Assembly (NCBI GenBank): GCA_029212465.1
Contig: JARGNV010000022.1
Location: 1 to 33,136, forward strand
DNA from: Legionellaceae bacterium
GTDB lineage: Bacteria > Pseudomonadota > Gammaproteobacteria > Legionellales > Legionellaceae
Reading direction: 5' to 3'
DNA: 33,136 bases
Below, piece by piece: positions 24,394-32,510 of this stretch (positions are counted from its first letter, which is position 1; the number at the start of each line of letters is the position of its first letter). A model generated the notes under the pieces. It saw nothing but the letters and a program-made list of their open reading frames with translations. It was not told the origin of the DNA and ran no database searches. The position numbers and the translations under genes were made by a program.

Positions 24394-25527
24394 TTAGAGG
24401 AGGCCCAAAAATCGTGACAAATCATTGATGATAAGTTGCGCGAGTAATACGCAAAAAGCAATGAATGCTAATTGGTGTAACAAAACCTCAAAGGCAACAG
24501 AAAGTGGTTTGCCACGTATTTTTTCCACAATAGCGTAGGCAATAGAGCCACCATCAAGCCCTGGAACAGGCAGTAAATTTACAATCGCAACGGCAAGGCT
24601 TAACGTACCAATAAAGTAAGCAAACATACTAAGACCTTGTAGAAAAGAGCCTGCCATGGCAGTGAATAATCCAAGCGGGCCAAGCAAGATTGCAAGTGGC
24701 AGTTGTCCTGTAAAAACTTGCTTTAACATCATAAAGAAAAATGCGGTTAAATATTTTATTTTATGGTATGCAAGCGTGCTTGCCTTTAAAAATGGAACAC
24801 CCAGAACGTATGCTTCTTTCATTTTTTCAATGTCTAAGGTAATACCTAAACTTTTTAACAGTGCATCTTTTTCACGCTTATAGTGCCAGTGGCTTAAATC
24901 AAGCGTTGTTTGGCGTTGAATACCTGCTTGATTGGCGATTGTGATAGGGGCTGCAGCTTGTCCTAAGTGGGTGAGTAATTCCATGCCGACTTCACGCCAC
25001 GCAGGCGTTGTTTGATTGGCGAGCGCAATCACTTTATCGCCGGGCTTAAGGCCTGCAGTTGCTGCAATACTTTTGGGGGTAACTTGATGAACAATGGCTG
25101 GAACCTCTTTATAACCAATCATAAACATGAGGGTAAAAGCGCAGTAAGCAACCAGTAAGTTTGCGAAAGCACCTGCGGAAAGAATCAAGATGCGGGCATA
25201 GACAGGTTTTTTATCAAAACAGAAAGGAAAGTCTTGGATGGCGACAGGTTCAATGCGATGACTCAGCAGTTTGACATAGCCACCAAGCGGCCAGCGTGCC
25301 CAGACCCATTCAATGCCATTTTTTCGTGTCCAGGTATATAAGGGTTTACCAAAGCCAATGGATATACGCTCTATTTTAACACCAAAGTATTTTGCGACCA
25401 GTGCATGCCCTGCTTCATGCATACCCACAACTAAAATAAGACTTAAAATAATGGCAATAATTGCCAGAACGATGGTCATGTTTTGAAATAGTTCAATGAG
25501 GCGTATGATATCTAATGTACGTGGCAT
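24394..25527 (-). CDS. M50-family site-2 membrane metalloprotease (RseP-like)
   Basis: An intramembrane zinc protease that cleaves single-span substrates such as anti-sigma factors or signal-peptide remnants. The zinc motif HEAGH is at 37-41 within the first transmembrane helix, and the second metal site NLLPVPGLDGG is at about 317-327. One PDZ domain lies between (KSIAATAGLKPGDKVIALAN near 150-170), whereas E. coli RseP has two and is longer (450 against 377 residues). Four hydrophobic segments are seen. The ATG at 25527 has only a weak AGG upstream; an ATG at 25479 would trim 16 residues. It is divergent from nadD and not next to the usual dxr or bamA neighbours, so it may be a second M50 protease of this organism rather than the main RseP. 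Confidence 0.88.
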   Translation of the reverse strand: MPRTLDIIRLIELFQNMTIVLAIIAIILSLILVVGMHEAGHALVAKYFGVKIERISIGFGKPLYTWTRKNGIEWVWARWPLGGYVKLLSHRIEPVAIQDFPFCFDKKPVYARILILSAGAFANLLVAYCAFTLMFMIGYKEVPAIVHQVTPKSIAATAGLKPGDKVIALANQTTPAWREVGMELLTHLGQAAAPITIANQAGIQRQTTLDLSHWHYKREKDALLKSLGITLDIEKMKEAYVLGVPFLKASTLAYHKIKYLTAFFFMMLKQVFTGQLPLAILLGPLGLFTAMAGSFLQGLSMFAYFIGTLSLAVAIVNLLPVPGLDGGSIAYAIVEKIRGKPLSVAFEVLLHQLAFIAFCVLLAQLIINDLSRFLGLL

Positions 25528-25564
25528 TGTCGCCTGGGTAAAGTATTCGTATTTGGAAAGATTT

Positions 25565-26221
25565 ATGCAGCAGCTAAAAACCCTTGTGTTTGGTTTAAGT
25601 GGTAATCCGCCGACAAAAAATCATTTGTTATTTATTCAGCATTTATTAACGCTTGAAGGCTACGATTTAGTACGGGTTATTTTGAGTGCACAATCGCCCT
25701 TAAAGCCGTTACAAGATTATATTCCCCCTGAAGCACGTTTTAAGATGCTGAATGCCATGTTAGAAGTAGCAGGGGTTGATTGGCGTCGCTGTGTGTTAGA
25801 ACGTCTAGAGCTTGACCGTCCTCCTCCTTCTTATATGAAAGAGACGTTGAGAGCGTTGATTGAGCGCGCTAGAAAAGCAGATATTGAAGAGCATATTACC
25901 TTGGTTTTAGGACTAGATGCTTTAAATACGTTGACGGATTGGTATGCGTGGCAGGATTTAGGGGCTTTATGTGAGATACAATTTTATCCGCGCGGTGACG
26001 TTGTGATGCCACAATCAGCCATTTATGAAAAACTGCAAGTACTGCAAGATGCAGGCATTCAAGCCTCGGTGGTAACACGCGAGACAGATATGGTTGCAGG
26101 GTCTGCAACCCATGCGCGTTTGTATTATGCAGCGGGTAAGTCGGGAATACCTCAAGGGATAACGCCTGAGGTAGACCAGCTCATTCGGGCAAAGGGCTAT
26201 TATGGCGCAAGCAGCTGCTAA
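25565..26221 (+). CDS. nadD: Nicotinate-nucleotide adenylyltransferase family protein
   Basis: Probably adenylates nicotinate mononucleotide to deamido-NAD in NAD synthesis. The nucleotidyltransferase signature is present in variant form as VFGLSGNPPTKNHLLFIQHL at residues 8-27: His20 is kept, but the usual TFDPxHxGH is replaced. VLGLDALNTLTDWYAWQDL is the conserved substrate-recognition segment, and GSATHARLYYAAGKSGIPQG matches the SSTxIR-like ATP motif in relaxed form. At 218 residues it is close to E. coli NadD (213). The ATG at 25565 has GGAAAG just upstream; an earlier in-frame ATG at 25496 overlaps the divergent protease and is rejected. Because the motif deviates from canonical NadD, an NMN adenylyltransferase or related enzyme is possible. 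Confidence 0.78.
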   Translation: MQQLKTLVFGLSGNPPTKNHLLFIQHLLTLEGYDLVRVILSAQSPLKPLQDYIPPEARFKMLNAMLEVAGVDWRRCVLERLELDRPPPSYMKETLRALIERARKADIEEHITLVLGLDALNTLTDWYAWQDLGALCEIQFYPRGDVVMPQSAIYEKLQVLQDAGIQASVVTRETDMVAGSATHARLYYAAGKSGIPQGITPEVDQLIRAKGYYGASSC

Positions 26222-26250
26222 GCTATAGACTATACTAAATATCATTGTTG

Positions 26251-26271
26251 CATTGCATGAAGCATGCAATG
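26251..26271. promoter_or_regulatory. Perfect 9-bp hairpin between nadD and msrAB
   Basis: CATTGCATG (26251-26259), loop AAG and CATGCAATG (26263-26271) pair perfectly. No T-run follows, so it is not a standard terminator. It lies 33 bases before msrAB and just downstream of a possible -10 TATACT at 26231-26236, so an operator or a 5' leader hairpin of msrAB is possible. Confidence 0.45.
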
Positions 26272-26303
26272 TGGAATCGAAAATGCATGTTGGGTGAAGG
26301 ATA

Positions 26304-27338
26304 ATGATGCAGCGAAATGTATGGATAAAAGGAATTTTAATGGTCATTTTATTGTCACAAACGCCATTATCGATTGCAAAAACGGCGCAGGCAATTTTTG
26401 CAGGGGGCTGCTTTTGGTGCATGGAGGCAGACTTTGATAAAGTGCCGGGTGTTTTAAAGACTGAGTCAGGTTATGATGGCGGCACCAGCAAAAATCCAAC
26501 TTATTATTCTGTGTCTGCTGGTAATACGAATTATGCTGAGTCAGTACGCGTAACGTTTGATGACAGTAAAGTCAGTTATGCAATGTTATTGAAGTACTTT
26601 TGGCATCATATTGACCCAACCGTTAAAGATGCGCAATTTTGCGACCGTGGGCATCAGTATCGCAGTGCTATTTTTTATTTAAATGATAAACAAAAGCAAT
26701 TGGCGGAAGCGAGTAAACGTGAAGTAGAAAAGCGTTTTTCTAAGGTGTATACCGAAATTGTGCCATCCACGCACTTTTACCTGGCAGAAGCGTATCACCA
26801 AAATTATCATAAGAACCATTCATTGAGATATAAGTATTATCGATATCGTTGTGGACGTGATGCGCGTGTTGAAGCAATTTGGGGGGATGAGATATTGTCT
26901 AACAAAGAAAAACGTTTAAAAGAGCTGACGCCATTACAGTATAAAGTGACACAAGAATCGGCAACTGAAAAGGCATTTCAGAATGCCTACTGGGATACTA
27001 AGGCGCCTGGTATTTATGTGGATATTGTATCAGGAGAGCCATTATTTAGTTCAACTGATAAATATGACTCAGGTACAGGTTGGCCAAGCTTTAGTAAGCC
27101 GATTTCACCTGATGCAGTTGTTTTTAAAGAAGATAGAACTTTTCTGTTTATTGTGCATACCGAAGTGCGCTCTAAAGAGGCCGACTCGCATTTAGGCCAT
27201 GTTTTTAAAGATGGGCCAAAGCCAACAGGGTTACGCTATTGCATTAACTCTGCATCATTGCAGTTTATTCCTGAAAATGAATTAAAGGCAAAAGGGTATG
27301 GCGAATATCTAAAATTATTTCAAACGAACAAGGAGTAA
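26304..27338 (+). CDS. msrAB: Exported peptide methionine sulfoxide reductase, MsrA-MsrB fusion
   Basis: Repairs both epimers of methionine sulfoxide in proteins. Residues 1-25 form a signal peptide ([14 protein letters not shown] core, probable cleavage after SIA), so the enzyme should act in the envelope. MsrA occupies about 28-190, with catalytic Cys36 in GGCFWCME and the GYDGG and HNxxYH-type segments. MsrB occupies about 215-335, with [22 protein letters not shown] and catalytic Cys313 in RYCINS. The zinc-binding CxxC pairs common in MsrB are absent, so this is the zinc-free type. GAAGG at 26296-26300 serves the ATG at 26304 or the ATG at 26307. Order A-B resembles PilB-type fusions without the thioredoxin domain, so an external reductant is needed. 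Confidence 0.93.
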   Translation: MMQRNVWIKGILMVILLSQTPLSIAKTAQAIFAGGCFWCMEADFDKVPGVLKTESGYDGGTSKNPTYYSVSAGNTNYAESVRVTFDDSKVSYAMLLKYFWHHIDPTVKDAQFCDRGHQYRSAIFYLNDKQKQLAEASKREVEKRFSKVYTEIVPSTHFYLAEAYHQNYHKNHSLRYKYYRYRCGRDARVEAIWGDEILSNKEKRLKELTPLQYKVTQESATEKAFQNAYWDTKAPGIYVDIVSGEPLFSSTDKYDSGTGWPSFSKPISPDAVVFKEDRTFLFIVHTEVRSKEADSHLGHVFKDGPKPTGLRYCINSASLQFIPENELKAKGYGEYLKLFQTNKE

Positions 27339-27410
27339 GCGACTGTCAGTATTTGTTCATAGCTCGTTTAAATACGCTATGGAACCTGGTGGCGAGCTTA
27401 AGTATGAGAT

Positions 27411-27722
27411 TTAAATTGTCTCGCATTTTATGACATGATAAGCCGGTGTTGCGTAAGGGTGTGCTTTTAAAAGCGCTGCAACTGCCGGTTTTAGTTGTGC
27501 TTCTGTACAAACAATTTCTACTTTATACTCAGAGACGTGTTCAAGCCGATTTACTTCACCAATAAATGCATTGCTACCTGATAATGGCATGAATTGTCCT
27601 GTACCTAAGGTTTGCCAGGCACAGTGTTTGTAGTGCCCAATTTGACCCGCACCGGTTTCAAAAATCGCATTCTTAACGGTTTCAAGGTGTGTTTCAGGAA
27701 CTAAACAAAATAATATATACAT
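27411..27722 (-). CDS. Small NIF3/YqfO-like C-terminal-domain protein
   Basis: A 103-residue protein resembling the PII/CutA-like insert domain found in YqfO/NIF3 (DUF34) proteins, here as a stand-alone gene. Matching segments are MYILFCLVPETHLETVKNAI at the start, GAGQIGHYKHCAWQTLGTGQ in the middle with FMPLSGSNAFIGEVNRLE, and KVEIVCTEAQLKPAVAALLK before AHPYATPAYHVIKCE. His and Glu in the HPYATPAY loop fit a metal-site fold known in the family. The ATG at 27722 fits homologues; an ATG at 27761 would add 13 unlikely residues. It is convergent with msrAB and divergent from tag. Biochemical function is unknown for this family; stand-alone copies are common in gammaproteobacteria. Confidence 0.8.
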   Translation of the reverse strand: MYILFCLVPETHLETVKNAIFETGAGQIGHYKHCAWQTLGTGQFMPLSGSNAFIGEVNRLEHVSEYKVEIVCTEAQLKPAVAALLKAHPYATPAYHVIKCETI

Positions 27723-27780
27723 GCTTAAGTGTTGCCTTACGATGTGAGGGGTTTTTATCATACAACAAACAGAGGTGGTT

Positions 27781-28356
27781 ATGGATAAAGTGCGGTGTGA
27801 TTGGGGAACAAAAGATGCATTGTATCTTGTATATCATGACGAAGAATGGGGGGTGCCCTTATACGACGATAAGCAACTGTTTGAGTTTTTAATGTTAGAG
27901 GGTATGCAGGCAGGTTTAAGCTGGATCACCATTTTGAAAAAGCGCGAGGCATTTCGAGAGGCATTTTTTGATTTTGACGCAGAAAAAATAGTGCAACTGA
28001 CAACGGCAGATATAGATGCACTAATGACAAATACGCGCATTATTCGAAATCGTCGAAAAATAGAAGCCATGGTGACAAATGCCCGTTGTTTTTTAGATTT
28101 AAAAGCACACGGCCGCTTTTCTGATTTTTTATGGCAGTTTGTAGATGGTGTACCTGAGCAACCAAACCGGCACAGCATGCAAGAAATTCCTGCTTCTACG
28201 ACAGTATCAGACATGATGGCAAAAGCGCTAAAACAGAAAGGATTTAAGTTTGTGGGTACAACCATTTGTTATGCGTTTATGCAAGCAACAGGGATGGTGA
28301 ACGATCACTTGGTGAGTTGTTACCGGCATCATCAAGTCATGCAGGGTAAATTTTAG
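27781..28356 (+). CDS. tag: DNA-3-methyladenine glycosylase I
   Basis: Excises 3-methyladenine from alkylated DNA, starting base-excision repair. The protein is close to E. coli Tag over its length: LYLVYHDEEWGVPLYDD, LEGMQAGLSWITILKKREAF and KGFKFVGTTICYAFMQATGM are nearly family-invariant. The structural zinc ligands Cys6, His19, His176 and Cys180 are all present, and Glu40 in LEGMQAG is the conserved substrate-pocket acid. The length of 191 residues compares with 187 in E. coli. GAGGTG just upstream fixes the ATG at 27781; a GTG at 27775 lies inside that ribosome site. It is divergent from the NIF3-like gene and followed by an inverted repeat. Confidence 0.96.
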   Translation: MDKVRCDWGTKDALYLVYHDEEWGVPLYDDKQLFEFLMLEGMQAGLSWITILKKREAFREAFFDFDAEKIVQLTTADIDALMTNTRIIRNRRKIEAMVTNARCFLDLKAHGRFSDFLWQFVDGVPEQPNRHSMQEIPASTTVSDMMAKALKQKGFKFVGTTICYAFMQATGMVNDHLVSCYRHHQVMQGKF

Positions 28357-28399
28357 TACTATAACTCCAAGTAAACTCAGTTTTGTCATTACGGAATTT

Positions 28400-28440
28400 A
28401 GGGCTGTTAAGTTCGTGACGCTACCAAACAGCCCTGAACT
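28400..28440. terminator. Inverted repeats between convergent tag and acyltransferase genes
   Basis: AGGGCTGTT (28400-28408) pairs with AACAGCCCT (28427-28435). A second pair, AGTTC (28410-28414) with GAACT (28436-28440), cannot nest with the first, so two alternative folds compete. A bidirectional terminator is the simplest reading, although no T-run follows. The remaining intergenic sequence to 28480 shows no gene. Confidence 0.45.
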
Positions 28441-28480
28441 CTTTGCTAAACAACTTCAATAGTTATTCTATGGGCCATTA

Positions 28481-29194
28481 TTAATTTTTAATTTCCTTTG
28501 CAGGAATCCCTTTTACTAGCTGATCTTCAGCAATATTACGTGTTACAAGCGCTGCAGCCCCAACAACTGTTCTGTAACCTATTTCAACGTCTGGTAATAT
28601 TTTTGCACCCAATCCAATAATGGCATCTTCTTTGATAAACTGACCTAATACATGGTCTCCATATCCTTCAGTAATTTTATTATCGTTTGCTGTACCAACA
28701 AGTGCACTGATAAATACATTATCTTCAATAACAGTGTTGCCAGTAATATGCGATAAATCCATAATTTTAACGTTATTTCCAACAGAAACATTGTAATTGA
28801 ATGTCACATAGCGACTAATAAGACAATGATTTCCAATTTTACATTGCTCTCTTATAGATGCACCGTCTCCAATGAGCGTGTTACTTCCAATTTCCACATC
28901 ATAATAAATAACGGCATGGGGACAAATAGACGAACCTTTTCCAATGTTTATAAATTTTTTGTATTCGATTGGGCGTGCTGTACTTCCAGCTCCTTTAGGC
29001 TCTTTTCCAATAACTGCACCATGAAATACTTCAACGTCAGATGCAATGACAACAGCATCTCCAATGTAAGCATGCGGATGAATGGTGCATCCCTCATCTA
29101 TGACGCAATCACCAATTACACAATAGGAACCAATTGTGACATTTTTGCCAATTTTTGCATTGGGGCTAATTATTGCTGTTTTACAAATAGTCAA
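28481..29194 (-). CDS. Left-handed beta-helix (hexapeptide) sugar acyltransferase
   Basis: A 237-residue protein made almost wholly of hexapeptide repeats ([LIV]-G-x4) that fold as a left-handed beta helix: ISPNAKIGKNVTIGSYCVIG at the start, repeated through VEIGSNTLIGDGASI, CKIGNHCLISRYV and ILPDVEIGYRTVVGAAALVT at the end. Such trimeric enzymes transfer acetyl or other acyl groups to sugars, amino sugars or serine. The C-terminal KGIPAKEIKN is the typical closing motif of sugar O- or N-acetyltransferases. The start is TTG at 29194, fixed by GAGGAG six bases upstream. The specific substrate is not readable; LPS or capsule modification is likely from the general family and the nearby GT-C-like gene, but not proven. 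Confidence 0.85.
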   Translation of the reverse strand: MTICKTAIISPNAKIGKNVTIGSYCVIGDCVIDEGCTIHPHAYIGDAVVIASDVEVFHGAVIGKEPKGAGSTARPIEYKKFINIGKGSSICPHAVIYYDVEIGSNTLIGDGASIREQCKIGNHCLISRYVTFNYNVSVGNNVKIMDLSHITGNTVIEDNVFISALVGTANDNKITEGYGDHVLGQFIKEDAIIGLGAKILPDVEIGYRTVVGAAALVTRNIAEDQLVKGIPAKEIKN

Positions 29195-29373
29195 TTTGAA
29201 CTCCTCAAGATTAACAGTGAAAAATAACTTTTATAACCTAGAAACAATATATACGCTGACAATTAATTAATAAAGATATACCAAAGGTGATGTTTGCTGC
29301 TTTTATAAGCGGCACATCATTAAAAGCCGTTCTATACTGATGAGTAGGTATCGTATTCAAAAGGTATGAACTG
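29195..29373. promoter_or_regulatory. A+T-rich divergent intergenic region, promoters not resolved
   Basis: This 179-base gap between two divergent genes is rich in A and T (TATATA at about 29250, TATACT at 29333-29338). Neither candidate -10 has a convincing -35, so promoter positions stay unassigned. AAGG at 29361-29364 is the ribosome site for the rightward ATG at 29374. Confidence 0.3.
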
Positions 29374-30447
29374 ATGCACGTGATGATTATTGGTGCAGGA
29401 CCAACGGGTTTGATGGCGGGGATTGAGCTTGCACGGCAAGGCGTGAAAGTTGATATCATTGATAAGAAAAAACAGGGTTCAACGTTATCACGTGCTGTTG
29501 GGATTAATCCGCATAGTTTAAAGATTTTAGAAGCATCAGGGGTTACAGAGCAACTGTTAGCGGCAGGCATTCAGTACCAAACGGCTGATTTTTATCGAGG
29601 CACAAAACCTTGGGCAACCGCTCACCTAACGGCTGCATTTCCGGTTCAGTATGGTTATAATTTTATGTTGGGCCTTCCTCAAGATGAGACGGAAACCATC
29701 TTGCGTGAGAGGTTCGTTCAGCTTGGCGGTCACATTCAATATGATACGGAAATGAAGGATATCGTTGCCGAAACAGATGGTGTAACCGTGATAACTACCT
29801 CAGATAAGACATTTCGAAGTGATTATCTAATTGGCGCGGATGGCGCGCATGGGCTAACACGCTACTTAATGGGCATTGAGTCGATAGGGTTTCACTTAAA
29901 GATGCCATGGTCTATTGCAGATGTGGATGTAAAGAATTGGCCCTATGCAACCGATGGGGTGTCACTGTTTCTATTAGAGGCGGGTAAAATTGTCTTTGTA
30001 GCACCGATTGGAGTACATCGATTTCGCTTGGTATCAAATACTGAGCGTGTGCTGAATGATGTACCTTTTCGATTAGATATTACCAATATTCGGCGAGAAG
30101 GTGATTTTAAAATAAGAATTGCACAGGTAAAAGAATATAGTAAAGGGCGCGTCTTTTTAGCGGGAGATGCAGCGCATTCTCATTCTCCAGCAGGGGGGCG
30201 TGGTATGAATCTTGGAATAGCTGATGCAGCCGATTTAGCGGATAAGCTTGTGAAAGGGGATACCAGCAATTACACGAAGTCCCGCTACAAAGAAGGAAAG
30301 CAAATTATTGGCGGCTCTGAGCGGTTTCGAAAAGCACTCACAGCCAAAAACCCTATAAAGCGTTGTGCCATACTTGGCATGTTAAAACTTGTGACATCAG
30401 TGCCTTTATTACAGAAAAAAATAGCAGCTAAATTCCTCTATGGTTGA
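29374..30447 (+). CDS. FAD-dependent monooxygenase, PHBH/UbiH-like
   Basis: A group A flavoprotein hydroxylase acting on an aromatic or similar substrate with NAD(P)H and oxygen. The Rossmann motif MIIGAGPTGLMAGIELARQG is at 4-23, the middle DG motif LIGADGAHGLTRYLMG is near residues 152-167, and the FAD-ribityl motif GRVFLAGDAAHSHSPAGGRG near residues 262-281 is followed by MNLGIADAADLADKL. At 357 residues it lacks the C-terminal thioredoxin-like domain of phenol hydroxylase-type enzymes and resembles short PheA/TfdB-like or antibiotic-modifying members. It is divergent from the acyltransferase gene, and a tiny ORF follows 11 bases after its stop. Substrate is unknown; nothing ties it to the tyrosine operon 16 kb away. 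Confidence 0.87.
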   Translation: MHVMIIGAGPTGLMAGIELARQGVKVDIIDKKKQGSTLSRAVGINPHSLKILEASGVTEQLLAAGIQYQTADFYRGTKPWATAHLTAAFPVQYGYNFMLGLPQDETETILRERFVQLGGHIQYDTEMKDIVAETDGVTVITTSDKTFRSDYLIGADGAHGLTRYLMGIESIGFHLKMPWSIADVDVKNWPYATDGVSLFLLEAGKIVFVAPIGVHRFRLVSNTERVLNDVPFRLDITNIRREGDFKIRIAQVKEYSKGRVFLAGDAAHSHSPAGGRGMNLGIADAADLADKLVKGDTSNYTKSRYKEGKQIIGGSERFRKALTAKNPIKRCAILGMLKLVTSVPLLQKKIAAKFLYG

Positions 30448-30458
30448 AGGGATAGAAC

Positions 30459-30515
30459 ATGAGTCAGAAAAATCAATTATTGGTGGATATTATCAAGCTT
30501 GGTTTGGCCTCTTAA
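30459..30515 (+). CDS. Possible 18-residue micro-ORF or gene remnant
   Basis: ATG at 30459 is preceded by GAAGGGA with proper spacing and opens an 18-codon frame, MSQKNQLLVDIIKLGLAS, ending in TAA. It begins 11 bases after the monooxygenase stop. The good ribosome site and gene-like start suggest either a real small protein or the 5' end of a gene whose rest was lost. I recognise no homologue, and chance cannot be excluded. Confidence 0.3.
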   Translation: MSQKNQLLVDIIKLGLAS

Positions 30516-30568
30516 GGTCGTCGCATAAGTCTCATTTCATATGAACTTACACACAAAGTCTACACTTT

Positions 30569-30598
30569 CTTGACTCAAGTCAAGTAGGCTGATAGTCT
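30569..30598 (+). promoter_or_regulatory. Promoter with a dyad over the -35, upstream of the GT-C-like gene
   Basis: TTGACT (30570-30575, 5/6), a 17-base spacer and an extended -10 TGA-TAGTCT (30590-30598) form a plausible promoter with a start near 30605, leaving a leader of about 90 bases. The dyad CTTGACT-CA-AGTCAAG (30569-30584) covers the -35, and a smaller dyad AAAGT-CTAC-ACTTT (30555-30568) directly abuts it. The rest of the gap from 30516 to 30695 contains nothing else that I recognise. Confidence 0.45.
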
Positions 30599-30695
30599 CT
30601 TTCAAGTGCCCGCATATTGTTTTTTTATTAACCTTACCGGGTGAAAACAGGACATTTTTATCAATAGGTTTTAAGATTGATCGTGGAGTTTTAGC

Positions 30696-32405
30696 ATGGT
30701 AAGAAAAGGACTTTCTTCATTTTGGGGTGAACAAAATCTTCAAACAAATCATATTTTGAAAAAATATGGCAATGAAGTTTACAACCTTATCATTTTTTGC
30801 TTCATTTCAAGTTACATTATTTCATTGCGTTATTTTTTCCCACTATACTGGGATACAAACGATGATATTTTTATGTCGATGATTGCGCATGGTTATGGTC
30901 TTGCTGAAGTAGGTTCTCCTTTGCTTGTTTTTTCTAATGTGATTTGGGGATATTTAGTAAGAGCAATTCCTGATATATATGGATTTGTAGGATACTCTAT
31001 TGCTACTTTCGTAGTTTTATTAATGGTTGGTTTAGCTATTTTCCATAGCCTGCGAAAAATAGGGCCGGACCTTATTATCTCACTTCTTGCGACAAGCTTT
31101 GTCTTGCTCGCACCAACCGTTTTTCCGCAGTTTACTATTAATGCCGGATTATGTATGGTGGCGTTTGTATTAATTTTACAAGTAATCAATTTAGAGCAGG
31201 ATAGTATTCCTTATCATTGGCTATTTAGCGCTATATTCTTTGCTTGTCTGGGTTATTTAATCAGGCGAGAAGAGTTTTTTCTTATCTTAGGCGTTGCTGC
31301 GCCTTTCCTTCCATGGAAATTATTACTGAAGAAAAAAGAGCTTCGAATGATGGTTATAATCATTTTTGTATTTATTGGAGGAGCTACTTTTTTCGATCAT
31401 ATTAGTTATTCAGGAGAGGGTTGGCAACATTATTTTGAAGTTAATTCTGCTAGAATTTCTTATACCGACTATGGGGCTGGTGCATTACTAGAAAATCACC
31501 CAGAAATTTTAGCTCGTCACGATTATTCACCAAATGACATTAGTCTTATCTCGAATTTTTTCTTTGCTGATCCTAGCATAACAACGACTAGTAAGTTGAA
31601 TGCTTTATTAAATAAGTTGGACTATCATTTTTATGGTGATGCCTCGAACCTTTGGCGTTCCGTGAAAGCAGCACTGTCCTGCTTGCGAATCCTTCCGTTA
31701 TTATTATCCGCGATTTTACTTCTTGTTTTTTATCCGTCAAAAAAGCTATGTATTTCATGGCTTATTTTTATACTATCTTTCTGCCTGATTGGTTTCTTGG
31801 GTAGGTCGTTTACAGTGCGCATTTATATACCAATAATTAGTTTATTATTTTTATTTGGTGTAGTTAATTCATACCAATACCCAAGTAATTTTGTTCGACA
31901 AAATGCGAAGCTTATATGCAAAGGAGTAATATTATTTTTTATTATATGTGGTTTTTTGATCACTTATTTACAAGCTATAAACAGAAAAAAACTTATTAAA
32001 GATGCACAAACTAGGGTTATCCATTTTCCCCACGAAGTTATTACTATGTGGGGTAACTTTCCAGTGCAGTATATTTATACTCCTACCACAAGAAATCCTT
32101 CAAATTTCAATCTCAAAATTTATGGCTTAGATTTGTCAACCTTAGCTCCTTTTTCAGTTGCTTATCACGAGGAATTAGCGCAACGTGGATTTGTAAAAAA
32201 AATCTTATCATCAGGTGTACTTATTGTAGAAAATAACAGACACCATTTGTTAAAGACTTGGTGTAGAGAACATTTTAATGGCGAGTTGGAGGAAAAACTG
32301 ATAAATCTTTCTTATAACAAAAAGAGCCCATTAGCCTCTCAATTCCAAATACAGCGAGTTCGCTGTATAAAAGGCAATGACAGAGATTTTAGTCGTGGAA
32401 TTTGA
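30696..32405 (+). CDS. Large polytopic membrane protein, GT-C glycosyltransferase-like
   Basis: I cannot name this family with certainty. The 569-residue protein has about ten hydrophobic segments across residues 28-430, then a soluble C-terminal region of about 130 residues ending near KGNDRDF. The first periplasmic loop holds WDTNDDIF at about 53-60; an acidic pair in that place is typical of GT-C lipid-linked-sugar glycosyltransferases, and the topology (large loop, later membrane bundle, soluble tail) also fits. GGAG lies about seven bases before the ATG at 30696. The gene is A+T rich relative to its left-hand neighbours and stands alone between the micro-ORF and the decarboxylase, so it may be horizontally acquired envelope-sugar machinery. 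A plain unknown membrane protein is the alternative. Confidence 0.6.
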   Translation: MVRKGLSSFWGEQNLQTNHILKKYGNEVYNLIIFCFISSYIISLRYFFPLYWDTNDDIFMSMIAHGYGLAEVGSPLLVFSNVIWGYLVRAIPDIYGFVGYSIATFVVLLMVGLAIFHSLRKIGPDLIISLLATSFVLLAPTVFPQFTINAGLCMVAFVLILQVINLEQDSIPYHWLFSAIFFACLGYLIRREEFFLILGVAAPFLPWKLLLKKKELRMMVIIIFVFIGGATFFDHISYSGEGWQHYFEVNSARISYTDYGAGALLENHPEILARHDYSPNDISLISNFFFADPSITTTSKLNALLNKLDYHFYGDASNLWRSVKAALSCLRILPLLLSAILLLVFYPSKKLCISWLIFILSFCLIGFLGRSFTVRIYIPIISLLFLFGVVNSYQYPSNFVRQNAKLICKGVILFFIICGFLITYLQAINRKKLIKDAQTRVIHFPHEVITMWGNFPVQYIYTPTTRNPSNFNLKIYGLDLSTLAPFSVAYHEELAQRGFVKKILSSGVLIVENNRHHLLKTWCREHFNGELEEKLINLSYNKKSPLASQFQIQRVRCIKGNDRDFSRGI

Positions 32406-32480
32406 TAAGACACGGTATCGCTAATATTTAGGGTGGGCTGAATTATCAATAGACCCTACATCCAGCTAAGTTTCATAAGT

Positions 32481-32510
32481 TTGACAAGCAGTTGGCCAAA
32501 GCAGTCTAAT
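32481..32510 (+). promoter_or_regulatory. Strong promoter-like sequence facing the 3' end of gad
   Basis: TTGACA (32481-32486, 6/6), an 18-base spacer and TCTAAT (32505-32510, 5/6) point rightward. No plus-strand gene follows within the window, so transcription from here would run antisense to the glutamate decarboxylase. It may be accidental, because no dyad or activator site supports it. Confidence 0.4.

Noticed and set aside
27357-27407. Imperfect inverted repeat GCTCG/CGAGC between msrAB and the NIF3-like gene
   Set aside because: The stem is five base pairs with a loop of 26 bases and no T-run, too weak to call.
32429-32458. TAGGGT/ACCCTA inverted repeat after the GT-C-like gene
   Set aside because: Only six base pairs with an 18-base loop and no T-run; not a convincing terminator.
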